64,000 nt of DNA from Myxococcus xanthus (GCF_006402735.1 NZ_CP017174.1:2731001-2795000), one strand, 5' to 3'; shown: positions 1 to 8,607, numbered from the stretch's first letter. The notes: a model not told the origin generated them from the sequence alone. Program-made: numbers and translations.

Positions 1-225
1 GGGGTTGTCCAACTGCGCGGAGGCCGCGGCCGCGGTCCACTCGTAGCGCTGGTTGCACAGCAGCTCGCCCCTGGGGCTGGTGGCGTTCTCGAAGATGTAG
101 ACGCGGTCGACGTCGAGCGCGACGCCCACCTGGCCCAGGGCCTCCGAGACTGTCGCGGTCTCGAAGCCGCGCTCCAGGAGTAGCTGCGATACGTTCATGA
201 TTGCTGCGAATGCCTTCGAGGCCAT
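1..225 (-). CDS. GAF-domain sensory protein, 5' part only
   Basis: The reverse strand encodes 75 residues starting MASKAFAAIMNVSQ and running off the window edge, so this is only the N-terminus. A short helical lead is followed by the opening of a GAF domain: a helix ending in the hallmark strand around DVDRVYIFENAT (about residues 39-50), then a strand with LLCNQRYEW. In this family such GAF modules usually sit at the front of a histidine kinase or other multi-domain signalling protein; that part lies outside the window. The ATG at 225 is preceded by GGAG at good spacing; an in-frame ATG at 198 is a possible alternative. Confidence 0.75.
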   Translation of the reverse strand, partial: MASKAFAAIMNVSQLLLERGFETATVSEALGQVGVALDVDRVYIFENATSPRGELLCNQRYEWTAAAASAQLDNP

Positions 226-356
226 GGGGTCTGCTCCAGGTGGGGGCGCCTGTTGCGATGCAGGTCCGGGGGAACCTGGCGGGCAGCGTTGCATGCGGGC
301 GCACCCATGGGTCAAGGCACGGTGCGCGAGGCACCGCGAACTCGTACCGGGAGTCG

Positions 357-914
357 TCAGCCCTGCTCCACGGCGCGTCGCAGCTCGGCGAAAAGGCGGC
401 CCAGCGCGTCGAGTTGGTAGTGCGCGTTGAGCCCGCTGGGGTTGGGCAGCACCCACAAACGCGTGTCGCCCAGGCGCTCCGGTTGCGTGCCCAGCGCGGC
501 CTTGGGACGGCCAAAGGCGATGCGGTAGGCGCTCACGCCCAGCACCGCGAGGAAGCGGGGCTGGTAGCGCGCCACCTTGGCTTCCAGCGCCTTCGCGCCC
601 TGGGCCAGTTCGGCGGGGTTCAGCAGGTCCGCGGTGGCGGTGGCGCGGTCCACCACGTTGGTGATGCCGTAGCCCAGCGCGAGCAAGGCCTCCTGCTCCG
701 TGGGTTGGAATGTGTGCGGAGTGATGCCCGCGGCATGCAGCGTGGGCCAGAAGCGGTTGCCGGGCCGCGCGAAGTGATAGCCCACCACCGCGGAGTAGAG
801 GCTGGGGTTGATGCCGCAGAAGAGCACGCGCAGCCGGGGAGCGATGACGTCCGGCATGGTGCGACCGGTGGCTGCGTCCAGCTCATCTCGTGAGGGGCGA
901 CGGAGCGGTGTCAT
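357..914 (-). CDS. mug: Mug-type G:T/U mismatch-specific DNA glycosylase
   Basis: A 185-residue protein of the uracil-DNA glycosylase superfamily, Mug/TDG branch, which removes uracil or thymine mispaired with guanine and starts base-excision repair. The active-site motif GINPS lies in LRVLFCGINPSLYS and is followed by the family-typical FARPGNRFWPTL; the second catalytic-loop motif is LPNPSGLNA near the C-terminus. Length matches Mug (about 170 residues). The ATG at 914 was chosen because the family homology begins shortly after it; the open frame continues upstream with low-complexity sequence that looks non-coding. The gene is divergent from the phosphofructokinase gene. Confidence 0.88.
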   Translation of the reverse strand: MTPLRRPSRDELDAATGRTMPDVIAPRLRVLFCGINPSLYSAVVGYHFARPGNRFWPTLHAAGITPHTFQPTEQEALLALGYGITNVVDRATATADLLNPAELAQGAKALEAKVARYQPRFLAVLGVSAYRIAFGRPKAALGTQPERLGDTRLWVLPNPSGLNAHYQLDALGRLFAELRRAVEQG

Positions 915-1088
915 GGGGGCGCATCTTCGCGAGCCTACCTGGGAAGGCAACCCCCCAGGGCCCCATGCACGGGGTGGGGTGTTGCCCGTGGGACGGAGCG
1001 GCGTGGGCGCTCGGATGGCTGGCGAAGGCGCGCGGGGTGGGGCAGGCTCGGCCCTTTCGCGCCCATGCAACCCAGGAGGCCCTTCGCG

Positions 1089-2036
1089 ATGCCGCACATC
1101 GTCACCCTGACGCTCAACCCGACCATCGACGTGGCCACGTCCGTGCCGGAAGTCACGCCGGAGCACAAGCTGCGCTGTGGCCCCGTGCGCAGGGACCCGG
1201 GTGGGGGCGGCATCAACGTGGCGCGCGTGGTGCGTGAGCTGGGCGGTGAGTCCATCGCCGTCTACACGCGGGGCGGGGCCACCGGGAGCCTGCTGGAGGA
1301 GCTCCTGGAGGAGAAGGGCCTGCTGCGCCGCTCCGTGCCGTTGCAGGACGCCACCCGGGAGAGCTTCACGGTGGCGGAAGGCACGGGCGCGCGTGAGTAC
1401 CGCTTCATCCTGCCGGGGCCCACGTTGTCCGAGCGCGAGTGGCAGCGCTGCCTCGGAGCACTGGAGGACGTGGCCGTGGGCGCGGCCTTCATCGTCGCCA
1501 GCGGCAGCCTGGCGCCCGGCGTGCCGGAGGACTTCTATGCCCGTGTGGCCCGGCTGGGGAAGCGCCTGGCCGTGCGCGTGGTGGTGGACACCAACGGTCC
1601 TCCGCTGCGGGCCGCGCTGGAAGAGGGCGTGTTCCTGGCCAAGCCCAATCGCCGCGAGCTGCGCGACTTGAGCGGCGTGTCGACGGAAGACTTCGCCACC
1701 CAGGCCGCCGCGGCGCGCGAGCTGGTGGCCCAGGGCCGCGCGGAAGTGCTGGCGGTGTCCATGGGCGCGGACGGCGCGCTGGTGACGACGCGCACCGCCC
1801 AGTTCCGGGCGACGCCGCCTCCGGTGCGGACGCACAGCTCTGTGGGCGCGGGGGACAGCTTTGTCGCGGGGATGACGCTTGCGCTCGCGCGGGGCCAGTC
1901 CATTGAGGACGCGCTGCGCTGGGGCATCGCCTCCGGGACGGCCGCGCTGCTCACCCAGGGGACGGACCTATGTTACCGGGCGGACGTGGAGCGGCTCTTC
2001 GCCCAGGTGAAGGCGGAGCCGGTGCCGCGTCCGTAG
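1089..2036 (+). CDS. pfkB: 6-phosphofructokinase, Pfk-2 (PfkB) family
   Basis: A 315-residue PfkB-family sugar kinase, most like E. coli Pfk-2, which phosphorylates fructose 6-phosphate with ATP in glycolysis. The N-terminus has [12 protein letters not shown], then [10 protein letters not shown] (substrate-binding glycine run), [21 protein letters not shown] and the catalytic anion-hole motif SVGAGDSF with its aspartate; the C-terminal GTDLC is a Pfk-2 feature. The ATG at 1089 follows AGGAGG (1074-1079) with nine bases of spacing, better than the in-frame ATG at 1065. A 1-phosphofructokinase or tagatose-6-phosphate kinase role cannot be excluded. Confidence 0.88.
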   Translation: MPHIVTLTLNPTIDVATSVPEVTPEHKLRCGPVRRDPGGGGINVARVVRELGGESIAVYTRGGATGSLLEELLEEKGLLRRSVPLQDATRESFTVAEGTGAREYRFILPGPTLSEREWQRCLGALEDVAVGAAFIVASGSLAPGVPEDFYARVARLGKRLAVRVVVDTNGPPLRAALEEGVFLAKPNRRELRDLSGVSTEDFATQAAAARELVAQGRAEVLAVSMGADGALVTTRTAQFRATPPPVRTHSSVGAGDSFVAGMTLALARGQSIEDALRWGIASGTAALLTQGTDLCYRADVERLFAQVKAEPVPRP

Positions 2037-2064
2037 GCACTCCGGCCGGCGCGGGAAGGAGGGC

Positions 2065-2373
2065 TTGTCCGTTCCATTCCCAGGAGTGGCGGCGGCGAGG
2101 CTGAAGCTGGGCGGCGAGTCCGGGCAGGAGGTCACCGTCCAGGCCGGCGATGTGCTGGTGCTCCCGGCGGGAACGGGCCACCGCCGGCTGGAGGCCAGCG
2201 GTGACTTCCTCGTGGTGGGCGGCTATCCAGCGGGGACGGGCGACTACGACATGCAGCGCCCGGAGTAGGCGACGCATGACGCCTCCGTCCAGCGGATTGC
2301 CCAGGTGCCTCTGCCCGGCGCGGACCCGGTGACGGGCAAGCAGGGCGCGTTGCCCTCGGCATGGAAGCCGTAG
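2065..2373 (+). pseudogene. remnant of a cupin-domain protein (truncated, in-frame stop)
   Basis: Directly behind pfkB lies the C-terminal half of a small cupin of the COG4297 kind. The first open stretch reads like the second cupin motif ([17 protein letters not shown], then [15 protein letters not shown]) and stops at TAG 2266-2268. In the same frame the next 34 codons continue the family's C-terminal segment (ATHDASVQRIAQVPLPGADP) to the stop at 2371-2373, so a single GAG-to-TAG change would explain the interruption. The N-terminal part, with the first metal-binding histidines, is missing; only 28 bases separate the remnant from the pfkB stop. A TTG at 2065 is the only plausible start. I infer a decayed gene. 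Confidence 0.7.
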
Positions 2374-2377
2374 CGCC

Positions 2378-3667
2378 TCAGCGACGCTCCACGGCGACCG
2401 TGCCGCCCTTCATCACCCAGCGCACCTTGCGCAGGGTGGTGATGTCCTTCGTCGGGTCGCCCTCCACCGCCACCAGGTCCGCGAGCAGCCCGGCCTTCAC
2501 CTGGCCCAGCTGGTCCTCACGGTGGAGCATCGCCGCGTTGCCGGAGGTGGCGGCCTGGAGCGCCTGTGCGGGCGTCATGCCGTAGGCCACCATCAGCTCC
2601 AGCTCGCGCGCATTCTCTCCGTGAGGGAAGACGCCGGAGTCTCCACCCGCGCACATGGGGACGCCGGCGCTGAGGGCGGCGCGGAAGGTGGCGCGCTTCT
2701 GTTGGAGGTAGGCGGGCTCCGGGTCCACGCCGCGCTTGTAGCCGCGCTGTTCGAACATCGCGTCGCTGGCGGCCAGGGTGGGGCAGAGGTAGACGCCCCG
2801 CTGTGCCATGAGGCGGAACACCTCGGCGGTGCCTTCGTCCCCGTGCTCGATGCTCTCCGCACCCGCAAGCACCGCGTGGCGGATGCCTTCGGGGGTGCTC
2901 GCATGGACGGACACCGGACGGCCGCTGCTTCGCGCGGTGTCGACGATGCGCTTCATCTCCTCCAGGGAGAAGGTGGGCCGGGCTTCGTTGTTGGGGCCCC
3001 AGCGGTAGTCACCGTACACCTTCACCCAGTCCGCGCCCTGGCCGATTTGCGCGCGCACCACCCGGGTGAGCGTCTCCTCGCCGTCCGCCTCTTCCGCGCC
3101 CTGGGGGACGTGCCACTCCGAGGCGAAGCCCTTGGGGCCATAGCTGCCGGTGGCGACGATGGCGCGCGTGGCCACCAGCAGGCGCGGGCCAGGGATGATG
3201 CCCTGGTTGATGGCCTGCTTGAGCCCGACGTCCGCGTCGGCCGCGCCCTCGGTGCCCAGGTCCCTGGCGGTGGTGAAGCCCGCCGCCAGCGTGGCGCGGG
3301 CGTGGTTGGTGGCGCGGGCCACCCGCAGCGCCAGCGACTCCTTCAGCACCTGGTCGTTCCAGGACGCCTCGTTGTACGGATGGAGGAGCAGGTGGGAGTG
3401 GCCCTCGATGAGGCCGGGCAGCAGCGTGGCGCCGCTCAGGTCAACGGACGTGGTGCCCTGGGGGACCTTCATCTTGGCTTCGGGCCCCGCGGCGGCGATG
3501 CGGTCACCCGTCACCAGGACGACCCAGCCCGTGTGCGGCTTGGGGGTGACACCGTCGAAGACGCGGTCGGGCCGCAGTAGATAGGACGCCGGTGGGACGG
3601 TGTGCGTCGGTTCGGCAGCGGTCGCCACGGCGGTGGCGAACAGCGAGACGAAGAGGAAGGCGCGCAT
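2378..3667 (-). CDS. secreted amidohydrolase (imidazolonepropionase-like, metal-dependent)
   Basis: A 429-residue amidohydrolase-superfamily enzyme with an N-terminal signal peptide ([18 protein letters not shown]), so it probably acts in the periplasm or outside. Visible metal-site motifs are HSH in [15 protein letters not shown], the lysine in DWVKVYGD, the histidine of VSVHAST, the histidine of SIEHGDEG and the aspartate of [12 protein letters not shown]. Close family members hydrolyse imides, amides or dipeptides such as Xaa-Pro; the substrate cannot be read from sequence. The start at 3667 gives a clean signal peptide; a longer frame begins at 3727 but would bury it and overlap the start of the neighbouring gene. 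Confidence 0.85.
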   Translation of the reverse strand: MRAFLFVSLFATAVATAAEPTHTVPPASYLLRPDRVFDGVTPKPHTGWVVLVTGDRIAAAGPEAKMKVPQGTTSVDLSGATLLPGLIEGHSHLLLHPYNEASWNDQVLKESLALRVARATNHARATLAAGFTTARDLGTEGAADADVGLKQAINQGIIPGPRLLVATRAIVATGSYGPKGFASEWHVPQGAEEADGEETLTRVVRAQIGQGADWVKVYGDYRWGPNNEARPTFSLEEMKRIVDTARSSGRPVSVHASTPEGIRHAVLAGAESIEHGDEGTAEVFRLMAQRGVYLCPTLAASDAMFEQRGYKRGVDPEPAYLQQKRATFRAALSAGVPMCAGGDSGVFPHGENARELELMVAYGMTPAQALQAATSGNAAMLHREDQLGQVKAGLLADLVAVEGDPTKDITTLRKVRWVMKGGTVAVERR

Positions 3668-3725
3668 AGGCAGGGGAGCGGACAAGCTCGGGCGGCGGGA
3701 AGGCCTGGGTGTTAATTCGACGGGC

Positions 3726-4034
3726 ATGGCTTTCCAAGACCGCTCGAACGCACTGCAGGCGCTAGAGGCCGAGTTCCAGGCGGAGAAGGCCTCCTCGCTC
3801 CGGAAATTGGAAGTGAAGCTGGAGGAGACGCTGCGGGAGCTGTCCGAGGTCGAACGTCAACTGCGGTCCCACCGGACCGCCGACCGGCGCGCGCAGATTG
3901 CCCGCCACCAGGCCCTGCGCAAGGAAGCCGAGCACCAGCGCTGGTGCTTCATGGTGCAGCGGGAGGCGTGTGGCTTCGTCAACCACGACGACCTCGACCG
4001 GTACTACCCACTCCCCCCGTCCTGGAGGGAGTGA
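3726..4034 (+). CDS. small coiled-coil protein of unknown function
   Basis: A 102-residue protein that I do not recognise. Residues about 5-75 are almost entirely helical and highly charged with heptad-like spacing (for example [19 protein letters not shown]), which predicts a coiled coil; the C-terminal 25 residues are different, with [19 protein letters not shown]. It is divergent from the amidohydrolase with 58 bases between the starts, and convergent with the DUF423 gene, seven bases away. No signal peptide or membrane segment, so probably cytoplasmic. Confidence 0.6.
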   Translation: MAFQDRSNALQALEAEFQAEKASSLRKLEVKLEETLRELSEVERQLRSHRTADRRAQIARHQALRKEAEHQRWCFMVQREACGFVNHDDLDRYYPLPPSWRE

Positions 4035-4041
4035 GCGGGGC

Positions 4042-4416
4042 TCAGTTCGTGGTGCGCCAGGCGGCCACCGCGAACAGGAGCCAGCCGGCGAGGAATCCCA
4101 GGCCCCCCAGCGGGGTGATGGCTCCCAGCACGCGCACGCCGGAGAGTGCGAGTGCGTAGAGGCTGCCAGAGAACAGGACGATGCCCACCAGCATCGCCCA
4201 ACCGGCGCCGTTGAGCAGGGACGAGGGGCGGAAGTGCCCCAGCAGGCCCACGGCCAGCAGTCCCAGCGCGTGGTACATGTGGTACCGCGCCCCCGTCTCG
4301 AAGATGACCTGGAGGTCCTGGGGCAGCCGGCTTCGCAGCGCGTGCGCGCCGAAGGCCCCCGCGCTGACGGAGAGGAAAGCGTTCACGGCACCCAGGACGA
4401 GCCACCACCGCATCAT
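4042..4416 (-). CDS. DUF423 family membrane protein
   Basis: A 124-residue protein of the DUF423 (E. coli YgdD) family. It opens with a hydrophobic segment followed by the family signature GAFGAHALRSRLP, then GARYHMYHALGLLAVG, and contains about four transmembrane helices ending in LAGWLLFAVAAWR. It is predicted to sit in the inner membrane; the molecular function is not known. Two consecutive ATG codons begin at 4416 and 4413, with AAAGG a few bases upstream. Length is normal for the family. Confidence 0.88.
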   Translation of the reverse strand: MMRWWLVLGAVNAFLSVSAGAFGAHALRSRLPQDLQVIFETGARYHMYHALGLLAVGLLGHFRPSSLLNGAGWAMLVGIVLFSGSLYALALSGVRVLGAITPLGGLGFLAGWLLFAVAAWRTTN

Positions 4417-4511
4417 CGTTCGCCTTTCATCGGAAGTCGGACTGGTGCACGCTACACCGCCGCAGCCGGAGCGTCCTGGCCGACATCAACACCTGGGGCG
4501 CTCACAACAGA

Positions 4512-5174
4512 ATGACCTCACCCAACTTCATTCCTTCAACGAAGCCGCTTCCCTTCGAGTTGCACCCGTCCTCCATCCAGGGCCAGGGTGCCTTCGCCAT
4601 CCGCCGCATCCGCAAGGGCACGCGCATCATCGAGTACCTCGGTGAGCGCATCACGCAGGCGGAGGCGGACGTCCGCTACGACGACGAATCGATGGCGCGG
4701 CACCACACGTTCCTGTTCAACCTCGACAAGCGGACGGTGCTGGACGCGGGGACGATTCACAACGAGGCGCGCTACATCAACCACTCGTGCGCGCCCAACT
4801 GTGAAGCCCTCATCGACAAGGGCCACATCTACATCTACGCGCTCACCACCATCGAGCCCGGTGATGAGCTGGTGTACGACTACGGCTACGAGCGCACCGA
4901 GGACATGGGGCCTGAAGCCGAGGCTCTCTACGTCTGCCGCTGCGGCGCGCCCAATTGCCGGGGCACCATCCTGGCCCCGGAGAAGAAGGCGCCGGCCCGG
5001 AAGACGTCGGCCAAGAAGGCGAAGACCTCGTCGACGTCGAAAAAGAAGTCTGTGTCGAAGTCCCGGGGCAACAAGGACGCGGGGGCCAAGAAGGCGGCGG
5101 GGAAGAAGTCATCCGCCGGTACCCGCAAGTCCACCCAGCGGGCGAAGTCGCCCAGCCGTAAGCGCGCGAGCTGA
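4512..5174 (+). CDS. SET-domain lysine methyltransferase with histone H1-like basic tail
   Basis: A 220-residue protein. Residues about 15-155 form a SET domain: IQGQGAFAIRRIRKGT, EYLGERIT, the AdoMet-binding/knot motif NHSCAPNC (90-97), the catalytic-pocket motif ELVYDYGYE (119-127) and a post-SET zinc motif VCRCGAPNC (Cys142, Cys144, Cys149, with Cys93 as the likely fourth ligand). Residues 157-220 are a low-complexity tail with 18 lysines and 6 arginines in 64 residues, rich in Ala, Ser and Thr, like eukaryotic histone H1 or the Hc1/AlgP tails of bacteria. Known SET proteins methylate protein lysines. The tail would be expected to bind DNA or to be a methylation substrate itself; that is inference. 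Confidence 0.88.
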   Translation: MTSPNFIPSTKPLPFELHPSSIQGQGAFAIRRIRKGTRIIEYLGERITQAEADVRYDDESMARHHTFLFNLDKRTVLDAGTIHNEARYINHSCAPNCEALIDKGHIYIYALTTIEPGDELVYDYGYERTEDMGPEAEALYVCRCGAPNCRGTILAPEKKAPARKTSAKKAKTSSTSKKKSVSKSRGNKDAGAKKAAGKKSSAGTRKSTQRAKSPSRKRAS

Positions 5175-5191
5175 ACTGCGCGCAGGTTCCA

Positions 5192-5212
5192 GCGCCCTCC
5201 TCAGGAGGGCGC
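5192..5212 (+). terminator. candidate terminator of the SET gene
   Basis: A perfect 9-bp stem (GCGCCCTCC / GGAGGGCGC) with a TCA loop lies 17 bases after the SET-gene stop codon. No T-run follows, which is common for hairpins in very GC-rich genomes, so intrinsic termination is only likely, not certain. Confidence 0.5.
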
Positions 5213-5266
5213 CGCTGTGCCGGGTGTGCGTGCCGTGATGGTGCTGGGCACGTAGGGGGCTGCTCA

Positions 5267-5295
5267 TTGACGGTGCTTTCGTGTTCCCTTACGTT
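5267..5295 (+). promoter_or_regulatory. candidate sigma-70-type promoter for the lipoprotein gene
   Basis: TTGACG (5267-5272) is separated by 17 bases from TACGTT (5290-5295) in an unusually AT-rich stretch just upstream of the lipoprotein start at 5340. The -35 element matches five of six consensus bases; the -10 element keeps only the TA...T positions. This is a weak call based on spacing and composition. Confidence 0.35.
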
Positions 5296-5339
5296 TCCTG
5301 CCGAAACATTTTTCGAGCTTCATTTGTGGAGCCAATTAC

Positions 5340-5777
5340 ATGCGGGCCGTCGTACTCGCTTTCGTTGTGGCGTTGATATCATCCGGATGTGGGAGCGGCG
5401 CTCTGAGTGCCATCCGAGGGAAGGCTGCCCAGGACATGGCCTGTCCGGAGAAAGACCTGGCAGTCAATCCTGTCTATGATTACGCCGGGGCTCCGAACGA
5501 GTCGGGCGCGTACTATGCGGAAGGCTGTCAGAAGCTTCGGCGCTACGAGGTTGGCTGCAACGCCTTTGGGTATTGCCCTGAACCTCGTGGGGTCGACATA
5601 CAGGAGCTCGTTCTTCGTCAGGCGGCCTTCGACCTGAAATGTGAGCAGGACGCGATATCAACCCAGCGGCTGAATCGTGACACGTTTGGCGCGAGAGGCT
5701 GTGACCAGCAGGCCAGCTACCTCCTGCTGTGCAGTCGCAGCAGCTGCCGCGTGGTTCAGAATACCCAGAGTCAGTAA
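5340..5777 (+). CDS. lipoprotein with two copies of a cysteine-bearing module
   Basis: A 145-residue predicted lipoprotein: hydrophobic lead MRAVVLAFVVALISSGC with the acylated cysteine at residue 17. The mature part contains two related segments, AAQDMACPEKDLAV...GCQKLRRYEVGC and AAFDLKCEQDAIS...GCDQQASYLLLC, sharing an alanine-led helix, a Cys near its end, an acidic patch, a later Gly-Cys and an aromatic-flanked final Cys. This looks like an internal duplication. Base composition is clearly less GC-rich than its neighbours. I do not recognise a named family; exported lipoproteins of this build are frequent in myxobacteria. Function unknown. Confidence 0.75.
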   Translation: MRAVVLAFVVALISSGCGSGALSAIRGKAAQDMACPEKDLAVNPVYDYAGAPNESGAYYAEGCQKLRRYEVGCNAFGYCPEPRGVDIQELVLRQAAFDLKCEQDAISTQRLNRDTFGARGCDQQASYLLLCSRSSCRVVQNTQSQ

Positions 5778-5879
5778 TACATCCCTGAGAAGTCCTGGGG
5801 CGGAGGGAGCGGTGGCCGCTCAACCATTCATTCAAGAACTGGTGGACGAGCCGGCGAGGGCCGCCAATAGACTCCTCCC

Positions 5880-6821
5880 GTGAACGACGTCCTCCATTTC
5901 CTGCTCACCGCGCCCGCCGAGCCCCAGGTCCTCGATTCTGTCGACATCTGGTGGCGCCAGCACCTGGAGCTGTCCTCCCGCTTCTCCTCGCCCTCGGACC
6001 TGGCGCTGGCCGGCGGCTTCCTCGCCGACCGGTTGGGGTTCGCCTTCGCTTCTGGCTACCACGCCGCGCACCGGCGCCTGTTTCCGGAGCTCCCGGCGGA
6101 GCGGATCATCGCGCTCTGTGCCACGGAGCCGGGGGGCGCGCATCCCAATGCCATCGAGACGCGGCTGACGGATGCCGGCGCGGGCCCGCGCCTGTCAGGC
6201 ACCAAGACGTTCGTCACCCTGGGCACGCGCGCGGAGCTGCTGCTGGTGGTGGCGTCGGAGGGGCAGGACGCCCAGGGCCGCAACCGCCTGCGCATGGTGG
6301 CGGTGGACGCGAAGCGGCCCGGTGTGCGGCTGAGCGCGCTCCCGGAGCTGCCCTTCATCCCCGAGGTTCCTCACGCGGAGCTGTCCCTGGAGGACGTGGC
6401 GGTCGCCTCGGAGGACGTGCTTCCGGGAGACGGCTACGCGCGCTACCTCAAGCCCTTCCGCACCGTGGAGGACTGCCACGTCCAGCTCGCGATGCTGGGC
6501 TGGCTGCTCCAGGTAGGGCGCCGCAGCGGCTGGCCGGACGACGTGCGCGAGGAGCTGTCCGCCCTGGCGGTGATGATGCGGGGGCTGTCCCAGTTGGACC
6601 CGACGGCGGCGTCCACGCACGTGGCCCTGGGCGGAGGGCTGGCGCTCACCAAGCGCGCGGTGTTGGAGCGGTGCGAACCCCTCTGGGCCGCCACGGATGC
6701 CATCACGCGAGAGCGCTGGGCTCGGGACCGCGTGCTGCTGGGCGTCGCTGGCAAGGTGCGCGCGAAGCGGCTGGAGGCGGCCCGGCAGCGCATCCAAGAG
6801 GAAACGGGCCGGAGCGGCTGA
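5880..6821 (+). CDS. acyl-CoA dehydrogenase-like protein
   Basis: A 313-residue protein resembling the middle and C-terminal parts of acyl-CoA dehydrogenases. CATEPGGAHPN aligns with the FAD-contacting TEPxxGSD region, followed by LSGTKTFVTLGTRAELLLVVA (substrate/flavin beta-domain) and a helical C-terminal half. Classical enzymes have about 380 residues and a catalytic glutamate in the last domain that I could not place here, so it may be a degenerate or specialised member. Start is GTG at 5880 with only a weak Shine-Dalgarno. It stands alone, convergent with the next gene. Substrate unknown. Confidence 0.7.
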   Translation: MNDVLHFLLTAPAEPQVLDSVDIWWRQHLELSSRFSSPSDLALAGGFLADRLGFAFASGYHAAHRRLFPELPAERIIALCATEPGGAHPNAIETRLTDAGAGPRLSGTKTFVTLGTRAELLLVVASEGQDAQGRNRLRMVAVDAKRPGVRLSALPELPFIPEVPHAELSLEDVAVASEDVLPGDGYARYLKPFRTVEDCHVQLAMLGWLLQVGRRSGWPDDVREELSALAVMMRGLSQLDPTAASTHVALGGGLALTKRAVLERCEPLWAATDAITRERWARDRVLLGVAGKVRAKRLEAARQRIQEETGRSG

Positions 6822-6970
6822 AGGTTGGGACGCGCCCGCTGCCGGGCATTGCTCACACGGCTCTGGCGGAGCGCTTCGATGCGGCCCGGCCATGCGAGCC
6901 AGGCCGTGGGGCAGGGCGCCTGAAAGGCGAAGGGCCGGGCCTCCGCGCAGGAGGACCCAGCCCCGGTGCT

Positions 6971-6985
6971 CACCGCGACGCGGTG
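6971..6985. terminator. small inverted repeat between convergent genes
   Basis: CACCGC-GAC-GCGGTG, a perfect 6-bp stem, lies just beyond the stop of the reverse-strand gene at 6993. Position between two convergent genes suggests a terminator; it is short and has no T-run. Confidence 0.3.
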
Positions 6986-6992
6986 GCGGTGC

Positions 6993-7718
6993 TCAGTACC
7001 GCCCGCCGCCCACGGCGGAGACGATGGCGGAGAGGACGCGGTTCTCCACGCCCCACACCGCCTTGTTCAGGCCCTTGATGCCCGCGCCGCGCAGGTAGTC
7101 GGTGAAGTCGTGCAGCGCGGTGGAGCGCTGCATGCCCTCGCCCTTGGCCGCGTAGAGCAGCGGCGTGTTGGGGGCGCCCGTCAGGCCCAGGTCCGGCACG
7201 GCCTCGGACAGCTTCTGCGGGTCGATGCCCGTCGCGGCGGACATCATCGCCACGGTGAACTTGTGCACCGGCAGGTCGCGCACGTTCGGGACCTTCTTGT
7301 AGACCTTCGCCTTCGTCTTCTCGTCGCTGGCGAGCTGGTCCAGCGACACGTTCGCCATGGCGATGAGCTGCTCGTTCGTCACGTGCTTGCTGTCGAGGAT
7401 GGCCCGGCTGAACAGGCTGGCCGCGGTGTCACCCTTGATGGTGATGTTGTTCGCGTCCGGGTTCGACTGGAGCCGCGAGACGATGGACTGCACCGCCTTG
7501 CCCACCTCGGTGTCCGGACCGCCGCGCCACGCACCGGGAATCGGCTGGGCCGCCGCGGCCGGACGGGCCCGGGCCGCGCCCTCGAAGGAGTTCACCTGCG
7601 TGTGACCCACGGCGGTGGCACGGGCCACGTTGGCCGCCTGCTGAGCTGCCGGCTGGGCCCGCGCAGGCGCGGTGGTGGGGTTCGAGATGACGCGGGGGCG
7701 GCTGTCGATGCGGGACAT
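6993..7718 (-). CDS. uncharacterised protein with disordered N-terminus
   Basis: A 241-residue protein that I do not recognise. The first 65 residues are rich in Ala, Arg, Pro and Gln (for example PTTAPARAQPAAQQAANVAR) and look disordered. The remainder is predicted helical with several repeated short helices (EVGKAVQSIVSRLQSN, TAASLFSRAILDS, VTNEQLIAMANVSLDQL). There is no signal peptide, membrane segment or obvious enzyme motif. The ATG at 7718 has GGAG upstream. The layout, a flexible lead and a compact helical domain, resembles secreted or surface-targeted effectors of myxobacteria, but that is speculation. Confidence 0.65.
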   Translation of the reverse strand: MSRIDSRPRVISNPTTAPARAQPAAQQAANVARATAVGHTQVNSFEGAARARPAAAAQPIPGAWRGGPDTEVGKAVQSIVSRLQSNPDANNITIKGDTAASLFSRAILDSKHVTNEQLIAMANVSLDQLASDEKTKAKVYKKVPNVRDLPVHKFTVAMMSAATGIDPQKLSEAVPDLGLTGAPNTPLLYAAKGEGMQRSTALHDFTDYLRGAGIKGLNKAVWGVENRVLSAIVSAVGGGRY

Positions 7719-7806
7719 GGCCTGGGGGGCTCCGGGAAAAATCAGCTTGTCGGTGATTATCGCAAGTCAGCTGTAAAGGTTGCGTGGGGCGCTATGTTCC
7801 AATCCG

Positions 7807-8607
7807 ATGAAGGCCTTTCCCAAAGAGTTCGCTGACTGGCTGACCCCCCGGGGTCGCCGCATCCTCGACGGCAAGGAGCGTGACGTGGTGGGCGCGCTGC
7901 TCGACCCGGCCCGTCCCTTCGTGTCGCTCCAGGGTGTCATTGACCCACGCCGTGCCGCCGAATGCCGCGATGCGTTGGACGCGGCGATGCGCGAGACGAT
8001 GGTGCCCATGGAGGACCCGATTCCAGCGGACTCCATCTCCGGGCAGACGATGAACTACATGGAGCTGCTGCCCAAGACGGTGCGGGTGAGCACGGCGCTG
8101 CTGGAGAGCCGCCGTTCCCGCTCGTGGCGCGCGGCGGAGTCCGTGGGGCTCACGGACATGCTGCGCTCGGACACCTTCGCCGGGTTCGCCGCCGCGGTGA
8201 CGGGCCGGGCGCTGCGGCGCAAGTGGGGCATCCAGGCGCTGTGCTACGGGCCGGGGGACTACTCCGGGCCGCACAACGACCACCACCCGGAGGAGCCCGA
8301 GGCCCGGGACGGCTACGTGGACATGCACGTCAGCCTCACGCTGCCCGGGGTGGACCACCAGTACCTCGTCTATGCCCAGGACGGACACTTCACGCAGATG
8401 ACCCCCGTCAGCACCGTGGGCGGCATCACCGTGTACCGGTTGCCCTTCTGGCACTACACGACGCCGCTGTTGGCCCGGAATGGGAAGGAGGGGGCCTCTC
8501 GCCGGTGGGTGTTGTTGGGCACCTTCCTGGACGCGGCCCCGGGGGCCCGGCCCGCGACCACCATTCTCCCCGCGCAGGCTCCGGCGAAACGCCCGCCCGC
8601 CCGGTAG
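7807..8607 (+). CDS. 2OG-Fe(II) oxygenase-like protein
   Basis: A 266-residue protein with the layout of a 2-oxoglutarate/Fe(II) dioxygenase. An HxD pair occurs in YSGPHNDHHPE (His156, Asp158), a distal histidine in RLPFWHYTTPL (His216) and an arginine shortly after in SRRWVLLGTF, which fits the HxD...H...R pattern on a double-stranded beta-helix. The N-terminal 100 residues are helical. The histidine-rich HNDHHPE is unusual. The ATG at 7807 is preferred because upstream codons are not conserved-looking and lie in the promoter of the divergent gene. Substrate unknown; family membership is an inference from motif order. Confidence 0.55.
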   Translation: MKAFPKEFADWLTPRGRRILDGKERDVVGALLDPARPFVSLQGVIDPRRAAECRDALDAAMRETMVPMEDPIPADSISGQTMNYMELLPKTVRVSTALLESRRSRSWRAAESVGLTDMLRSDTFAGFAAAVTGRALRRKWGIQALCYGPGDYSGPHNDHHPEEPEARDGYVDMHVSLTLPGVDHQYLVYAQDGHFTQMTPVSTVGGITVYRLPFWHYTTPLLARNGKEGASRRWVLLGTFLDAAPGARPATTILPAQAPAKRPPAR

